Assembly: GCA_024509875.1 (NCBI GenBank)
Contig: JAMPIV010016225.1
Span: 1 to 64,000 of the forward strand
Direction of reading: 5' to 3'
Length of the DNA stretch: 64,000 nucleotides
DNA from: Oreohelix idahoensis
Lineage: Eukaryota; Mollusca; Gastropoda; Stylommatophora; Oreohelicidae
In this document: positions 11,200-21,954 of the stretch, one piece after another
How positions within the stretch are numbered: the first letter of the stretch is position 1
Layout: each line of letters starts with the position of its first letter
The notes under the pieces: model-generated
Databases searched by the model: none
Told to the model about the DNA's origin: nothing
What the model saw: only the letters and a program-made list of their open reading frames with translations
Made by a program: the position numbers and the translations under genes

Positions 11200-11486
11200 T
11201 GATAAGAGGTTTTGGTGTTACTGAATTTAAAGGTTTACAAGGTGAGGTCAGACTATGTAAGTTCCCAGAGTAAAGACTGATGATGATGAAGTTCTCTGGG
11301 TCCCTAACTGTCACCCCTTTAGATCTCACCAGGGCTAAAGAATCTGTGTGGTGTTTTATGGCAAGTGTCTAGGGTAATGTATGTATTATGAGGAATGAAT
11401 AATGTCAAACAGAACTTTAACTCAATACAAATCAAATAAGTAAGACTGTGTATAAGTTTTGATATATAAATGGTTATATACAATTT
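11200..11486 (-). repeat. Gmr1-like LTR end fragment F inside the LINE
   Basis: About 287 bp showing the foldback-bearing end of a Gmr1-like LTR: outer arms GGTGAGGTC (11241-11249) and GATCTCACC (11322-11330), inner arms CCCAGAG (11264-11270) and CTCTGGG (11294-11300), and the GTGTCTAGGG box (11365-11374). LINE coding sequence resumes at about 11487. Only this end of the LTR is present, so it is a truncated insertion. No target duplication is visible. Confidence 0.7.
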
Positions 11487-11768
11487 ATGATCGTGCCATT
11501 TGAATCCAGATTAGACGAGCAACATTCGTTCAAAGCGGCCAAGTATAGTGATCTGGCCACGGATCTGAGACACGATGGGTTCACTGCAAGGGTCATGGCT
11601 GTGGAAGTGGGCGCAAGAGGGCTTGTGGCTGCATCAGTGTATGATTTATTGAAACTGTTGGGGCTGAGGGGACAGTCGAGAACAAGGGCACTGAAGAGGC
11701 TCAGTGAAACTGCCGAAAAGGCATCAGGCTGGCTGTGGAACAACCGCAATGGGCAATGGAAATCGTGA
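11487..11768 (+). pseudogene. LINE C-terminal tail after the LTR interruption
   Basis: The frame IVPFESRLDEQHSFKAAKY ... EVGARGLVAASVYDLLKLLGL ... ETAEKASGWLW is the C-terminal segment that normally follows the zinc finger in this LINE family. It therefore continues the frame that broke off at about 11199. It ends with a stop at 11768, and the LINE 3' untranslated region follows to about 12230. Confidence 0.72.
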
Positions 11769-12230
11769 CAATAAACGCTGCCGTACAGAAAACACCAAAA
11801 TTTGTTTAAGTCCACAATACGCTGAGTTTTTTCTGTGACTGAGGGGCAACAGGCGACGTATATTATAAGGGGTGTCAGGCACAGAATTTCACTGGTTAGA
11901 GCGCAGTGGCTAGACTCGTCGGCTTCGCGCATGTGTGTGTCCTTAGTTGTGATGTGCGACGGAACGAACGGAATAATTTGTCTTCTCTTTGTTACTTTCA
12001 CAATTGCCTCCACGGCTGGCGGAGTTGTGGATTTTAAAGTTGCTACCATAAGTGAAATGGGTTCATTTTCGATACAAGACAACAGGAGGCTGAGACGCTT
12101 GGGAGTCATGACCCAAGTGGGCCCGCCCCCTTAGAGTGTAAAGGAGTATATCGGGCCGAAACACTTGTCGGACGGGGGGACTCCTTCTGATGATCAGATT
12201 GCTTCCTGTTGTATCGCTCTGTAAAGAGTT

Positions 12231-12519
12231 TCCTATCATCTTATTGTTCTAGCTAGGCCAGCAGTATTATTTTGGTAATATTCTTATGCAAAATATTGTC
12301 TCTCTTGTTCAAGGACTTTGCTGTCTACCTTACTTGTTATGCTTTACTGTATGATTTTGAGCAGTATTTTAATTTCATCACTCCTGAGGCTGATTGTTAT
12401 GAAGGGGTATGCCTGACCTACAAAAAAAAAAAACTAGAAATGAAAATTGTTAGTTACTTTTGAAACAATTGTTGGGGACCCAAAGATGCAGCAATAGAGA
12501 ATGCAGTCAGCGACCCATA
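12231..12519. other. Unassigned spacer between LINE end and element B
   Basis: AT-rich sequence with a short A-run near 12421. I see no gene or repeat here. Its last five bases (12520-12524, GCTTG) form the left target duplication of element B. Confidence 0.5.
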
Positions 12520-12524
12520 GCTTG

Positions 12525-14781
12525 TGTAGTGGTGTTGATGGTATTGTATGATGGTGATATTACTAAATGTAATTGTATGAGGCCAGCTGTGAAGGCTCCT
12601 GAGATAAAATGTAGTTGAGAATTGTCAGAAGGCCTTTCTTGCTACCACTACGACCTCACACTTAATTTTTTTTTTTTAATGAATGTGGCTACGTAAAGTG
12701 TCTAGGGTTATGATATGTAGTGTGGTGTAATAGGTTATAGATATACCCACAGATATTTAACAAGACTAATAATATTAATAAATGTTAAAATACACTGAAC
12801 TAACTCACGTGTGTAAAATTTTTGATAAAATTATATTACATTTATTTTGTTCTGGATCAATTTTTTAGGTTGACCAGAACTTAAAAGGATTTAGAGATTA
12901 TGAAAGAAATGCATGGAATATTATATCATAAATGCAATAGTGTACATATATATGTACTATACTAGTTAGTTTTATTAAAATGTTCTAGTAGTCATCTACT
13001 TGGGAGGATAGTTAATGTTTGTGCTGTTGGGGTGGCCTCATCACACCTGTCTATATTGACTACACAGTGTCCAGAAAATGGTGGGAATTTTTATGGGGTA
13101 TTAGTAACTACAAAGCGTTGGTGAATGTCCAGCAGACCAGAGGCTCACTCATCTTGTAGTTGTAGCTCTGGTGCTGAAATCTGGTGGTCCCACCTCTCCG
13201 TGCTGGCGGGCAATAATGGTGGTCTCTGTCACAAGTACTGCACAGATACACTCGAGTAAAGTCACCAACTGAATAGACACTGCTTTGTTGACAACAGAAA
13301 CTCACAGCTCTGCAATCAAAGTATGGGCCATGTGTCAAAATCTATTCTCTACCCACGTCTGGACACAACACTGACACAACAACCACATCATACAGACAGG
13401 TCAGATCTCTCTGACCAAACAGCACATTTACCATGGTGGTTTTACATCAGATAGATCCTCCCAGACTATAGATTCTGAAAAATATTTATTAGTTTTCTGC
13501 CCTAAAAGAGGATAGGTAATATGTTTCATTATTCTCAACACTTGATCTGTCTTGCCTAACCCTTGCTGGAGTTTATGTACATTGTTGGTCCCTAGACCCT
13601 GACTTGGGCGGGGGGTCTAGAGCAAATCCCTACTTGTTTGTAAGGCTAGATTTCGATATGGCAGTATCAAATCACTCGAACATGAAACAATATTCAAAAT
13701 ATATAAGGAAATAATTTCAATCTTACCAGATTATGAATAAATAACACAGAATTGCTAGCAAAACTCAGCTGAGCTGCTGGCTATAGTATGGCGTCCCTAA
13801 ACTTCTTTCACTTTCTTTCATATGGAAATCACCACACTTTAAAATCTGTGTCTATCACTGAACAACTATTGAAGAATGGCCCCACTTTCGCGTCTGAGCG
13901 CTAATAATATGATTGTCTGTGGCCAATCACTGCCTAGGTTTATTTTAAATTCAAATTTCCTACACTAAAGTCATTTCAGTCATGCTTCAGTCAAGTATGG
14001 ATGGTTATCTGTTAGTCTGTCCGTCTCTACTTGTGTTTCTACAAAAATGTACTTGATTTTTGAACCAACCTTTCTCTCCCCTCCAAAATTTTGTCGTTAA
14101 AAGTTATATTTAGACACAGCTACCACAATATCCTCTCTCCTCCATACCAAGTAGATTTGAACACCTGCGTCTCGAGGTCGTGTTTTTTTGTGCAAATAGC
14201 GACACTTTTAGATTCAATACAGTCTGTCGATGATGTGAACAACACTGTCTTTTGTCATTATCTTCAATATTATCTATCCGTCTGTAAAATTAAGAACATA
14301 TTAGTTCACTGCTCAGAATGGGCCATCCGGCCAGCTAATTTTTATATTCCTAACATTAATATTAAGAAAAAAGTACTTTTTAAATTTTGTAATATTCCAA
14401 ACATCTGCGTTTTAGCCGCTGAATTCAAATCAAGGCTTGGTATCGCAAAAGCGTCCAATAAATGACTGTGGCGTAACATATCTATGGTCCCTTCTGTCGA
14501 GTTGCTTACTTTTTATGTCAACTTGGGAAACGTGACTTTTCTCCGTTTCCCCCCCCAATTGCGTCTCCTTAGCCTTTCTAGTCTCACGCAATCTTTCCAG
14601 TCATATTTTTTTCCTTTTTGATCCGCCGTTCCCCTCCTGTCTAGCAAGTCAATTATTATGGAGGGTGATGACCCGCGGTCTAGGCGATCATGTACTATCA
14701 GCAGCCTACGCATTATGTTTTTATCCTTAAATGTTATCTTTGGAGGTATTTTACCGTTGTATCTCTGTCAATTTCACTACA
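12525..14781 (-). repeat. 3' LTR of element B (2257 bp)
   Basis: It begins TGTAGTGG and ends TTTCACTACA, with 7-bp terminal inverted repeats TGTAGTG/CACTACA. It holds the family foldback (TGAGGCC at 12578-12584 with GACCTCAC at 12652-12659) and the GTGTCTAGGG box (12698-12707). No protein frame of note lies inside. Confidence 0.93.
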
Positions 14782-14795
14782 CATCTCCCCACTTG
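14782..14795 (-). other. Polypurine tract of element B
   Basis: The minus strand reads a purine-rich AAGTGGGGAGATG immediately before the 3' LTR start TGTAGTG. Elements D (26002-26014) and C (59979-59990) have an equivalent G-rich tract at the same place. It is the expected primer for plus-strand DNA synthesis. Confidence 0.75.
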
Positions 14796-14868
14796 AAAAC
14801 ATGCCTATGGCAAGTTCCAAAACCTGCGATACACATAGGTAAAATTACTCCTCACGTCTGCCACTACT

Positions 14869-16770
14869 CTAATTTTGATCACAGGGGTGCCGACTGAGGA
14901 AATCTGCACCGACATTCAATTTGCCTGGGATATATTGGATACTAAACTGATAAGGTTGAAGCAATAAAGACCACCTCAGCAATCTTGCGTTTTCATGCTT
15001 AGCCTGAGACAAGAACACGAGAGGCTGATGGTCCGTCTCCACCACAAAAGTCCTACCATACAGATAGATTTGAAACTTCTTTATTGCCCAGATTAATGCT
15101 AAACATTCTTTTTCGCTTGTGGAGTATCCTTGTTCCGCCTTATTCAATTTGCGGCTTGCATAAGCGACTGGTTTCAGTTCCCCATCAGGTGAAGATGATC
15201 TTTGCAACAAAGCCCCTCCGAGTCCTACATTACTTGCATCGGTTCTTAAGACAAAGTCCTGTGTCAAATCAGGCAGTTTGAGAATAGGCTTGCTAGTGAG
15301 TTTTTCCTTTAACTCTTGGAACGCTAGTTCACATTGTGCAGTCCAAATAATTTTATCTGGAAGTCCCTTGCGAGTCAGATCAGTCAGAGGAGCACAAATA
15401 GCGTTAAAATTTTTGATGTATTTCTGATAAAATCCGCATAACGACACGAATGATCGCACGTCCTTTTTTGTTTGCGGCCTAGGTGCTCTCTGCAGTTTTT
15501 CCAAGTTCTTAGGATCAGGGGTCATATTACCCTGATATACAGTGTGTCCCAAGAATTCCAACTCTTTGCATCCAATACAACATTTTGTTGGCCTAGCAGT
15601 TAAGTTCGCCTCCCGAAGTCTATCAAACAACATCTCCAGAGCTTCAATGTGTTCTTCAAATGTCTCTGTGGCGACGAGAATATCATCCATGAAATTCGTG
15701 ATACATGGGTTATTCAGGGGATCCAACAATTTGCGCATCATCCTTGAAAACACACTCGGAGCATTTTTCAGTCCGAATGGTAGCATATTGAATTCATAAT
15801 GTCCATCCGAAGTGCTAAAAGCCAAATAAGGTCTCACTTCAGGCTTCACTGGGATCTGGTAATAGCCTTTACTAAGATCCACCTTTGAAAAGTATTTTGC
15901 CTTGTTCAGTCTGGCAAATAACTGTTTTGTGTCTGGTAATGGATCCACTTGTCCTTCTGTGACAGCATTCAGTTTCCTGTAATCTATGCACAGTCTGTGT
16001 TCCCCAGACGGTTTTCTCAACAAAACGACACTAGAACTAAAAGATGATTCACTGTGCGAAATAATCCCCTCCTTCAACAAATACTCTATTTCTTCCTTCA
16101 ATGCCTTCTCCTTCGCGAACGGAATAGAATAGGCTCTCATACAGATTGGGTTTGAGTCTACCAGTTTCATGTCATACTGTAGCAAATTTGTATGGCCTGG
16201 TTTATCTGTTAATACATCTGTATGTTCCTCCAGAACCTGTTGAACTCTCTCCCTCTGGTTTTTAGTCAGGTGCTTACTGACTTTTACCTGTGCTGCTGTT
16301 TCACAAGGATGTAATGGGTATTCATGTGAGGTGAGTGGTTCTTTTTGCATCTGGGTTGCAATAGCCAAGGTCAATAAGGGGGTGCTTTCCTGGAGTGGTC
16401 TGTCCAGATACTTCTTTAACAGGTTTACATGATAAACTTTTTCCTTCCCCTTTTTGTCAATTTTATAGTTTGTTCTAGACACCTTCTCTAGAACCGTATA
16501 TGGACCTTGCCAACCAATTTGTAATTTATTCTGGCTTCCGGGTAGTAGAAGCAGCACCTTCTCTCCGACTGCCAGTTCCCTGTCCTTTGCCTTCCTATTA
16601 AAATATGCTGCATGTTCCTTCCTGGCTTGTTTCAAATTATCATTTGCCAGTTTCCATCCAGCTTTCAAACGAGTGGTCAGTTCGTTCACATATTGATACG
16701 ATGAGGTAACAGTCTCTTCCGCCTTCTCATCTGTCCAGGTCCTTAATAAAGTTACATCTGGATCTTTAAT
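14869..16770 (-). CDS. Element B pol ORF: integrase C-terminus, reverse transcriptase, RNase H
   Basis: The open frame runs from ATT at 16770 to the stop at 14869 and has no nearby ATG. In order: an LLRTWTDEKAEE block, the integrase C-terminal domain with GWQGPYTVLEK, a linker, RT (LCIDYRKLN, VDLSKGYYQIPV, FMDD active site) and RNase H (RTDASNVG, ECLALIW, TDHQPL), ending SRHPCDQN. All key RT and RNase H residues look intact. The frame is -1 relative to the Gag-X frame and overlaps its stop by 19 bases, as in element C. It would need -1 recoding or some other entry; I see no canonical slippery heptamer. Confidence 0.9.
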   Translation of the reverse strand: MKDPDVTLLRTWTDEKAEETVTSSYQYVNELTTRLKAGWKLANDNLKQARKEHAAYFNRKAKDRELAVGEKVLLLLPGSQNKLQIGWQGPYTVLEKVSRTNYKIDKKGKEKVYHVNLLKKYLDRPLQESTPLLTLAIATQMQKEPLTSHEYPLHPCETAAQVKVSKHLTKNQRERVQQVLEEHTDVLTDKPGHTNLLQYDMKLVDSNPICMRAYSIPFAKEKALKEEIEYLLKEGIISHSESSFSSSVVLLRKPSGEHRLCIDYRKLNAVTEGQVDPLPDTKQLFARLNKAKYFSKVDLSKGYYQIPVKPEVRPYLAFSTSDGHYEFNMLPFGLKNAPSVFSRMMRKLLDPLNNPCITNFMDDILVATETFEEHIEALEMLFDRLREANLTARPTKCCIGCKELEFLGHTVYQGNMTPDPKNLEKLQRAPRPQTKKDVRSFVSLCGFYQKYIKNFNAICAPLTDLTRKGLPDKIIWTAQCELAFQELKEKLTSKPILKLPDLTQDFVLRTDASNVGLGGALLQRSSSPDGELKPVAYASRKLNKAEQGYSTSEKECLALIWAIKKFQIYLYGRTFVVETDHQPLVFLSQAKHENARLLRWSLLLQPYQFSIQYIPGKLNVGADFLSRHPCDQN

Positions 16771-19132
16771 TTATCATACTTATTTTTCATGGAACCCGTC
16801 GGGTCCCGTCCATTAGAAGCTTTATAATGAGGACTTTTCTTCCTAGAATCATCACTCACAAATCGACCACTACCAATTTTTTCTGGGGTTTGTCTCCCCA
16901 CTTTAGATTGCTTATGAGAGATCTTCGCTCTCTTGTCTGTTCTTCCAGTTTATATAAGTCTGACCGAGGGATTGTCATCTTATCCTGGGTAAAATTTCTT
17001 CTTTGTACTCTTCGCATAGTGGCCATGTTAATCCATTCAAGTGAAGACTGGGTGTGAAAAGGGGGCTCCCATTCCACTTTGTCTACCCGAGTATAATTAG
17101 TTTTCCTTTCAGGCCTAAAGTTGCCCCGTGGCGTTTCTAGGTCCTGCACATATTTTCCCTTTGTGGGTGTTCCCTCATGAAATACGCCACATGCTTCTAC
17201 AAAGTTTTCAACATCGACATTTACGTCGGGCCAATAGTATTTTCGAGCAATCTTTTGGCAGATGGTACCGACTTTCTCATGGTCACCATCTTTTCCAACA
17301 TGTAAGCTCCTTATTAAGTTTGCCCTATATATCTTGGGAAGAACTAACTGTCCGTGACCAGTGGATCTAGTTCCTGTCTTCCTGTATAATAGTTTGTTCT
17401 TCATGAAATATTCCCCCTTGCTCGGAGGTGTGTGGCATTTGGGCAATTTTTTAAAACAGGGCTTGAGTGTCCTATCCTCAGCCTGCGCCTTCCTCATCTC
17501 CTCTGGATGAGCATTTATAGGTTCACCTTCTTCCTCCTTCTTCTGTGACCTGGTCTGCACTGTCGCCATGATCACAGGTTTCTCGGGATTCCCCAAGAAG
17601 ACGTATCTACACCCCAATATCAGAGGGTAGATTGGTTCATCTATCACTGCTGCTCTGATTTCTCCTTCCACATAGCGAGTTTTCACCGTTATCCTTGCGA
17701 TGGGAAGTGTCATGAGTGGTATGTCCTTAGTCGCCCCTTGTATTTCCACTGTTTCTGTGGTATACTGACTTGGGTCCACTAGGCTAGACTTCACAACTGA
17801 ATCATAATCCAAACCTGTATCATAAAGGCACCTTATGGTGACCCCATTACAAATAACATCCTCACAAACTGGGGGGTGATAAGGTTCCTGTTGTCCCTTA
17901 GGATTAACCTTTAATCTTTGCGTCCCCGACTTCATTGCAGCAATGTTTGAAGGTTTCCTTCTACAAAATTCGGTGTTATGGTTATCCTTCTTGCACCATT
18001 TACACCATCTTTTTCCTTGGTTCAACGGTTTTCTTTCATTGAACTTTTGGTCATTGAACTGTGAGTTTCTGTCGCGATAGTCATTTCTTGGCCGCTCAAA
18101 GTTTGTCCTACCTTTATTTCCCTGCTCTCTATTATCAAATTTATTAAATTGCTGTGGAGCTTTAAAATTGTCTATGTGCTTCTTTTTAGCACCACTTACC
18201 TCTGCCTGGGCTGCCTGATACCTCTCAGCAACATTTAAAATTTCCCCCAACTTCTCTGCACCTTGTTCCATGAGAAATTTTCTCATGTCTGGAGCCATGG
18301 ACTCTCTCAATTGCTCAATCATGATCATTTCTTTAAGATCTTGGGTCTTCCCCAGAGCCGTCCATTTCTCCAAATAGGTTTCTAGTCTAGCAGAGAATTG
18401 GTGGTATGTCTCCCCAGACAACAGTTTGGCATTTCTAAATTTCTTACGATAAAATTCACCATTCTTCTCGTACCTTAATAACAAAGCCTGCTTTAACATG
18501 TCATAATTGTCTTGGTCTTCCCTGTTCATTTTGGCAAATACTTCATAAGAAGTACCTCTCAATCCCTGTGATAGCTTTAAACTCCACCTCTCTCTCTCTA
18601 ACCCATATGTAGTAGCTAATAACTCAAAACGTCCTAGGTACCCCTCTATGTCATCGTCTTTTTCAACAAAATGGTCTAAATGAAACCCCATAGCTGAGTT
18701 TGAGGCTCCCAGACTGGGCGTAGCATCTGAGGCAAAAGGGCTGGCACCATTTTCAGGAGCCTGGCCTTGTAATTCCAGCTCCCTTAGTCGTAATTCGTGC
18801 TCCCTTTGCAACCTTCTATCTTCTGCCTCCCTTTCGGCAGTCAACCTTTTTTCTTCTGCCTCCCTTTGCTGTCGTTTTTCTTCTGCCTCCCTTTGCTGTC
18901 GTTTTTCTTCTGCCTCCCTTTGCTGTCGTTTTTCTTCTGCCTCAATCTGCAGCCTCTTAATTTCTCTATCAGCCTCAATTTGTAACCTCTTCTCTTCAGC
19001 TACCTTTCTATCTTCCCTTTCAATATATTTATCACATTCAGCCGTTACATATTGAATTAAAATTTGACCATCCATTCCCATCTCCTTCGCGGTGAGCACA
19101 GCAGCTGATCTAAATTTTGCCAGCTCCGCCAT
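16752..19132 (-). CDS. Element B Gag-protease-X polyprotein (one frameshift near its end)
   Basis: I place the start at 19132 (MAELAKFR) because A and C begin there; an in-frame upstream Met at 19186 is probably not used. Order: N-terminal block, charged coiled coil with a tandem EEKRQQREA repeat, SCAN-like Gag core, CCHC knuckle (CKWCKKDNHNTEFC), protease (YDTG, later LILGC), linker, and a zinc domain H-x6-H-x29-C whose final Cys is lost (CGVFH instead of CPEC). Then comes a basic module of about 140 residues instead of the D,D,E core, with landmarks HEGTPTKG, MATMRRVQ, IPRSDL, LKWG and GSGRFV. A one-base loss in an A-run near 16875 causes an early stop at 16856; the other frame continues to TAA at 16752, matching the natural end in C. 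Confidence 0.85.
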
Positions 19133-19375
19133 ACTTTTTAGACAATATAATAATATACAAGATAAATCTCTAACCAGTAAATACACTAAGTACTTCTTAT
19201 GACTATAGTCTAACTAATTCTAACTAACCAGTTAACTAATTAATTATTACTGGCTGTGAAGATTCACCAACTTTTATCTGCAGGGACACTTTTAATTTTA
19301 AAGGAAATTTTACAATTTATTTCCCTACTTTTATTTCTCCCACCAGGAGATCCTAATATTACTGTTGGGCTAATT

Positions 19376-19394
19376 ATCCCTGGACAAGACCCCA
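19376..19394 (-). other. Element B primer-binding site, tRNA-Pro-like
   Basis: Five bases inside the LTR edge, the minus strand reads TGGGGTCTTGTCCAGGGAT. It is close to the tRNA-Pro site, with two substitutions and one inserted base, and sits at the same 5-base spacing as in element A. The drift may have weakened priming. Confidence 0.55.
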
Positions 19395-19399
19395 ATTTA

Positions 19400-21657
19400 T
19401 GTAGTGGTGTTTGATGGTATTGTATGATGGTGATATTACTAAATGTAATTGTATGAGGCCAGCTGTGAAGGCTCCTGAGATAAAATGTAGTTGAGAATTG
19501 TCAGAAGGCCTTTCTTGCTACCACTACGACCTCACACTTAATTTTTTTTAATGAATGTGGCTACGTAAAGTGTCTAGGGTTATGATATGTAGTGTGGTGT
19601 AATAGGTTATAGATATACCCACAGATATTTAACAAGACTAATAATATTAATAAATGTTAAAATACACTGAACTAACTCACGTGTGTAAAATTTTTGATAG
19701 AATTATATTACATTTATTTTGTTCTGGATCAATTTTTTAGGTTGACCAGAACTTAAAAGGATTTAGAGATTATGAAAGAAATGCATGGAATATTATATCA
19801 TAAATGCAATAGTGTACATATATATGTACTATACTAGTTAGTTTTATTAAAATGTTCTAGTAGTCATCTACTTGGGAGGATAGTTAATGTTTGTGCTGTT
19901 GGGGTGGCCTCATCACACCTGTCTATATTGACTACACAGTGTCCAGAAAATGGTGGGAATTTTTATGGGGTATTAGTAACTACAAAGCGTTGGTGAATGT
20001 CCAGCAGACCAGAGGCTCACTCATCTTGTAGTTGTAGCTCTGGTGCTGAAATCTGGTGGTCCCACCTCTCCGTGCTGGCGGGCAATAATGGTGGTCTCTG
20101 TCACAAGTACTGCACAGATACACTCGAGTAAAGTCACCAACTGAATAGACACTGCTTTGTTGACAACAGAAACTCACAGCTCTGCAATCAAAGTATGGGC
20201 CATGTGTCAAAATCTATTCTCTACCCACGTCTGGACACAACACTGACACAACAACCACATCATACAGACAGGTCAGATCTCTCTGACCAAACAGCACATT
20301 TACCATGGTGGTTTTACATCAGATAGATCCTCCCAGACTATAGATTCTGAAAAATATTTATTAGTTTTCTGCCCTAAAAGAGGATAGGTAATATGTTTCA
20401 TTATTCTCAACACTTGATCTGTCTTGCCTAACCCTTGCTGGAGTTTATGTACATTGTTGGTCCCTAGACCCTGACTAGGGCGGGGGGTCTAGAGCAAATC
20501 CCTACTTGTTTGTAAGGCTAGATTTCGATATGGCAGTATCAAATCACTCGAACATGAAACAATATTCAAAATATATAAGGAAATAATTTCAATCTTACCA
20601 GATTATGAATAAATAACACAGAATTGCTAGCAAAACTCAGCTGAGCTGCTGGCTATAGTATGGCGTCCCTGAACTTATTTCACTTTCTTTCATTTGGAAA
20701 TCACCACACTTTAAAATACTGTGTCTATCATCGAACAACTATTGAGGAATGGCCCCACTTTCGCGTCTGAGCGCCGATAAAATGATTGTCTGTGGCCAAT
20801 CACTGCCTAGGTTTTTTTTTAATTTCAAATTTCCTACACTAAAGTCATTTCAGTCATGCTTCAGTCAAGTATGGATGGTTATCTGTTAGTCTGTCCGTCT
20901 CTACTTGTGTTTCTACAAAAATGTACTTGATTTTTGAACCAACCTTTCTCTCCCCTCCAAAATTTTGTCGTTAAAAGTTATATTTAGACACAGCTACCAC
21001 AATATCCCGTCTCTTCCATACTAAGTAGATTTGAACACCTGCGTCTCGAGGTCGTGTTTTTTTGTGCAAATAGCGATACTTTTTATTCAATACAGTCTGT
21101 CGTTGATGTGAACAACACTGTCTTTTGTCATTATCTTCAATATTATCTATCCGTCTGTAAAATTAAGAACATATTAGTTCACTGCTCAGAATGGGCCATC
21201 CGGCCAGCTAATTTTTATATTCCTAACATTAATATTAAGAAAAAAGTACTTTTTAAATTTTGTAATATTCCAAACATCTGCGTTTTAGCCGCTGAATTCA
21301 AATCAAGGGCTTGGTATTGCAAAAGCGTCCAATAAATGACTGTGGCGTAACATATCTATGGTCCCTTCTGTCGAGTTGCTTACTTTTTATGTCAACTTGG
21401 GAAACGTGACTTTTCTCCGTTTCCCCCCCCAATTGCGTCTCCTTAGCCTTTCTAGTCTCACGCAATCTTTCCAGTCATATTTTTTCCTTTTTATCCGCCG
21501 TTCCCCTCCTGTCTAGCAAGTCAATTTTTATGGAGGGTGATGACCCGCGGTCTGGGCGATCATGTACATCAGCAGCCTACGCATTATGTTTTTTTTTTAT
21601 CCTTATATGTTATCCTTGGAGGTATTTTACCGTTGTATCTCTGTCAATTTCACTACA
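19400..21657 (-). repeat. 5' LTR of element B (2258 bp)
   Basis: Near-identical partner of 12525-14781, with the same TGTAGTG/CACTACA ends. The foldback arms are at 19454-19460 and 19528-19535, and the GTGTCTAGGG box is at 19570-19579. The right edge is followed by GCTTG, matching the left flank of the element. Confidence 0.93.
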
Positions 21658-21662
21658 GCTTG

Positions 21663-21954
21663 ACTGCTTGCATCAGGGTCAGCGAACCAGAGCTGGCCAA
21701 GACCCTACGCCATCTCCACGTGGTGGTCCTGGAAACAGGCTGCATCACTGCAGTCTGGCTGAGAGAGTAAGGATCGAAGAGGGAAGGTAAACTCGGTCCC
21801 AAAAATTGCCGTGCTGAAGTCAGGTGTGTCGGCCGAAAGGCGCAGATATCACAGCTCCGGTGTAAACAGACACAACGCAACCAACGTCCTTTTCAGGACG
21901 AACGAAGAAGAAAGAAACAATTGTTGTTGTGTCGGCTTTTAAATTTTTTTTTTT
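21663..21954. other. Unassigned flank of element B
   Basis: About 290 bp with no gene that I can support. It is the right-hand continuation of the host sequence into which element B inserted. A TGTCGGCTTTTAAA motif near 21931 recurs near 22566, on either side of the repeat cluster that follows. Confidence 0.4.

Larger units (their letters stand above)
9905..12230 (+). mobile_element. LINE (non-LTR retrotransposon) remnant, RT palm to 3' end
   Basis: This is the 3' part of a LINE that starts inside the RT domain where element A's LTR ends, continues to its C-terminus, and includes a 3' untranslated part to about 12230. It is interrupted at 11200-11486 by an LTR fragment of the Gmr1-like family. 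The protein pieces match a widespread animal LINE family with an FMDD-type RT motif and a C-terminal CPLC...H...C finger. I am not sure of the clade. Confidence 0.75.
12525..21657 (-). mobile_element. Complete Gmr1-like LTR retrotransposon, element B, with replaced integrase core
   Basis: Two LTRs (12525-14781 and 19400-21657), both TGTAGTG...CACTACA, flank a 4.6-kb internal region. The element sits between perfect 5-bp direct repeats GCTTG (12520-12524 and 21658-21662), the signature of integrase-mediated insertion. By eye the LTRs differ at roughly 1-2% of sites plus a few homopolymer indels, so the insertion is fairly young. The internal region, read on the minus strand, has a tRNA-Pro-like primer site, a Gag-PR-X frame, an RT-RNase H frame and a polypurine tract. 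It lacks a D,D,E integrase core. Confidence 0.93.

Noticed and set aside
11474..12109. 211-codon minus-strand frame
   Set aside because: It is antisense to LINE coding and 3' untranslated sequence, with no recognisable domain.
13108..13338. 76-codon frame present identically at 13108 and 19980
   Set aside because: It is duplicated only because both positions lie in the paired LTRs of element B; it has no domain and is not seen in the related LTRs.
16752..17190. Module X as a frameshifted D,D,E core
   Set aside because: Reading X from B and C in the alternative frames gives no VDIVGP, TDNG or NG-ER motif. The segment is also shorter than A's core and shares no nucleotide blocks with it by eye.
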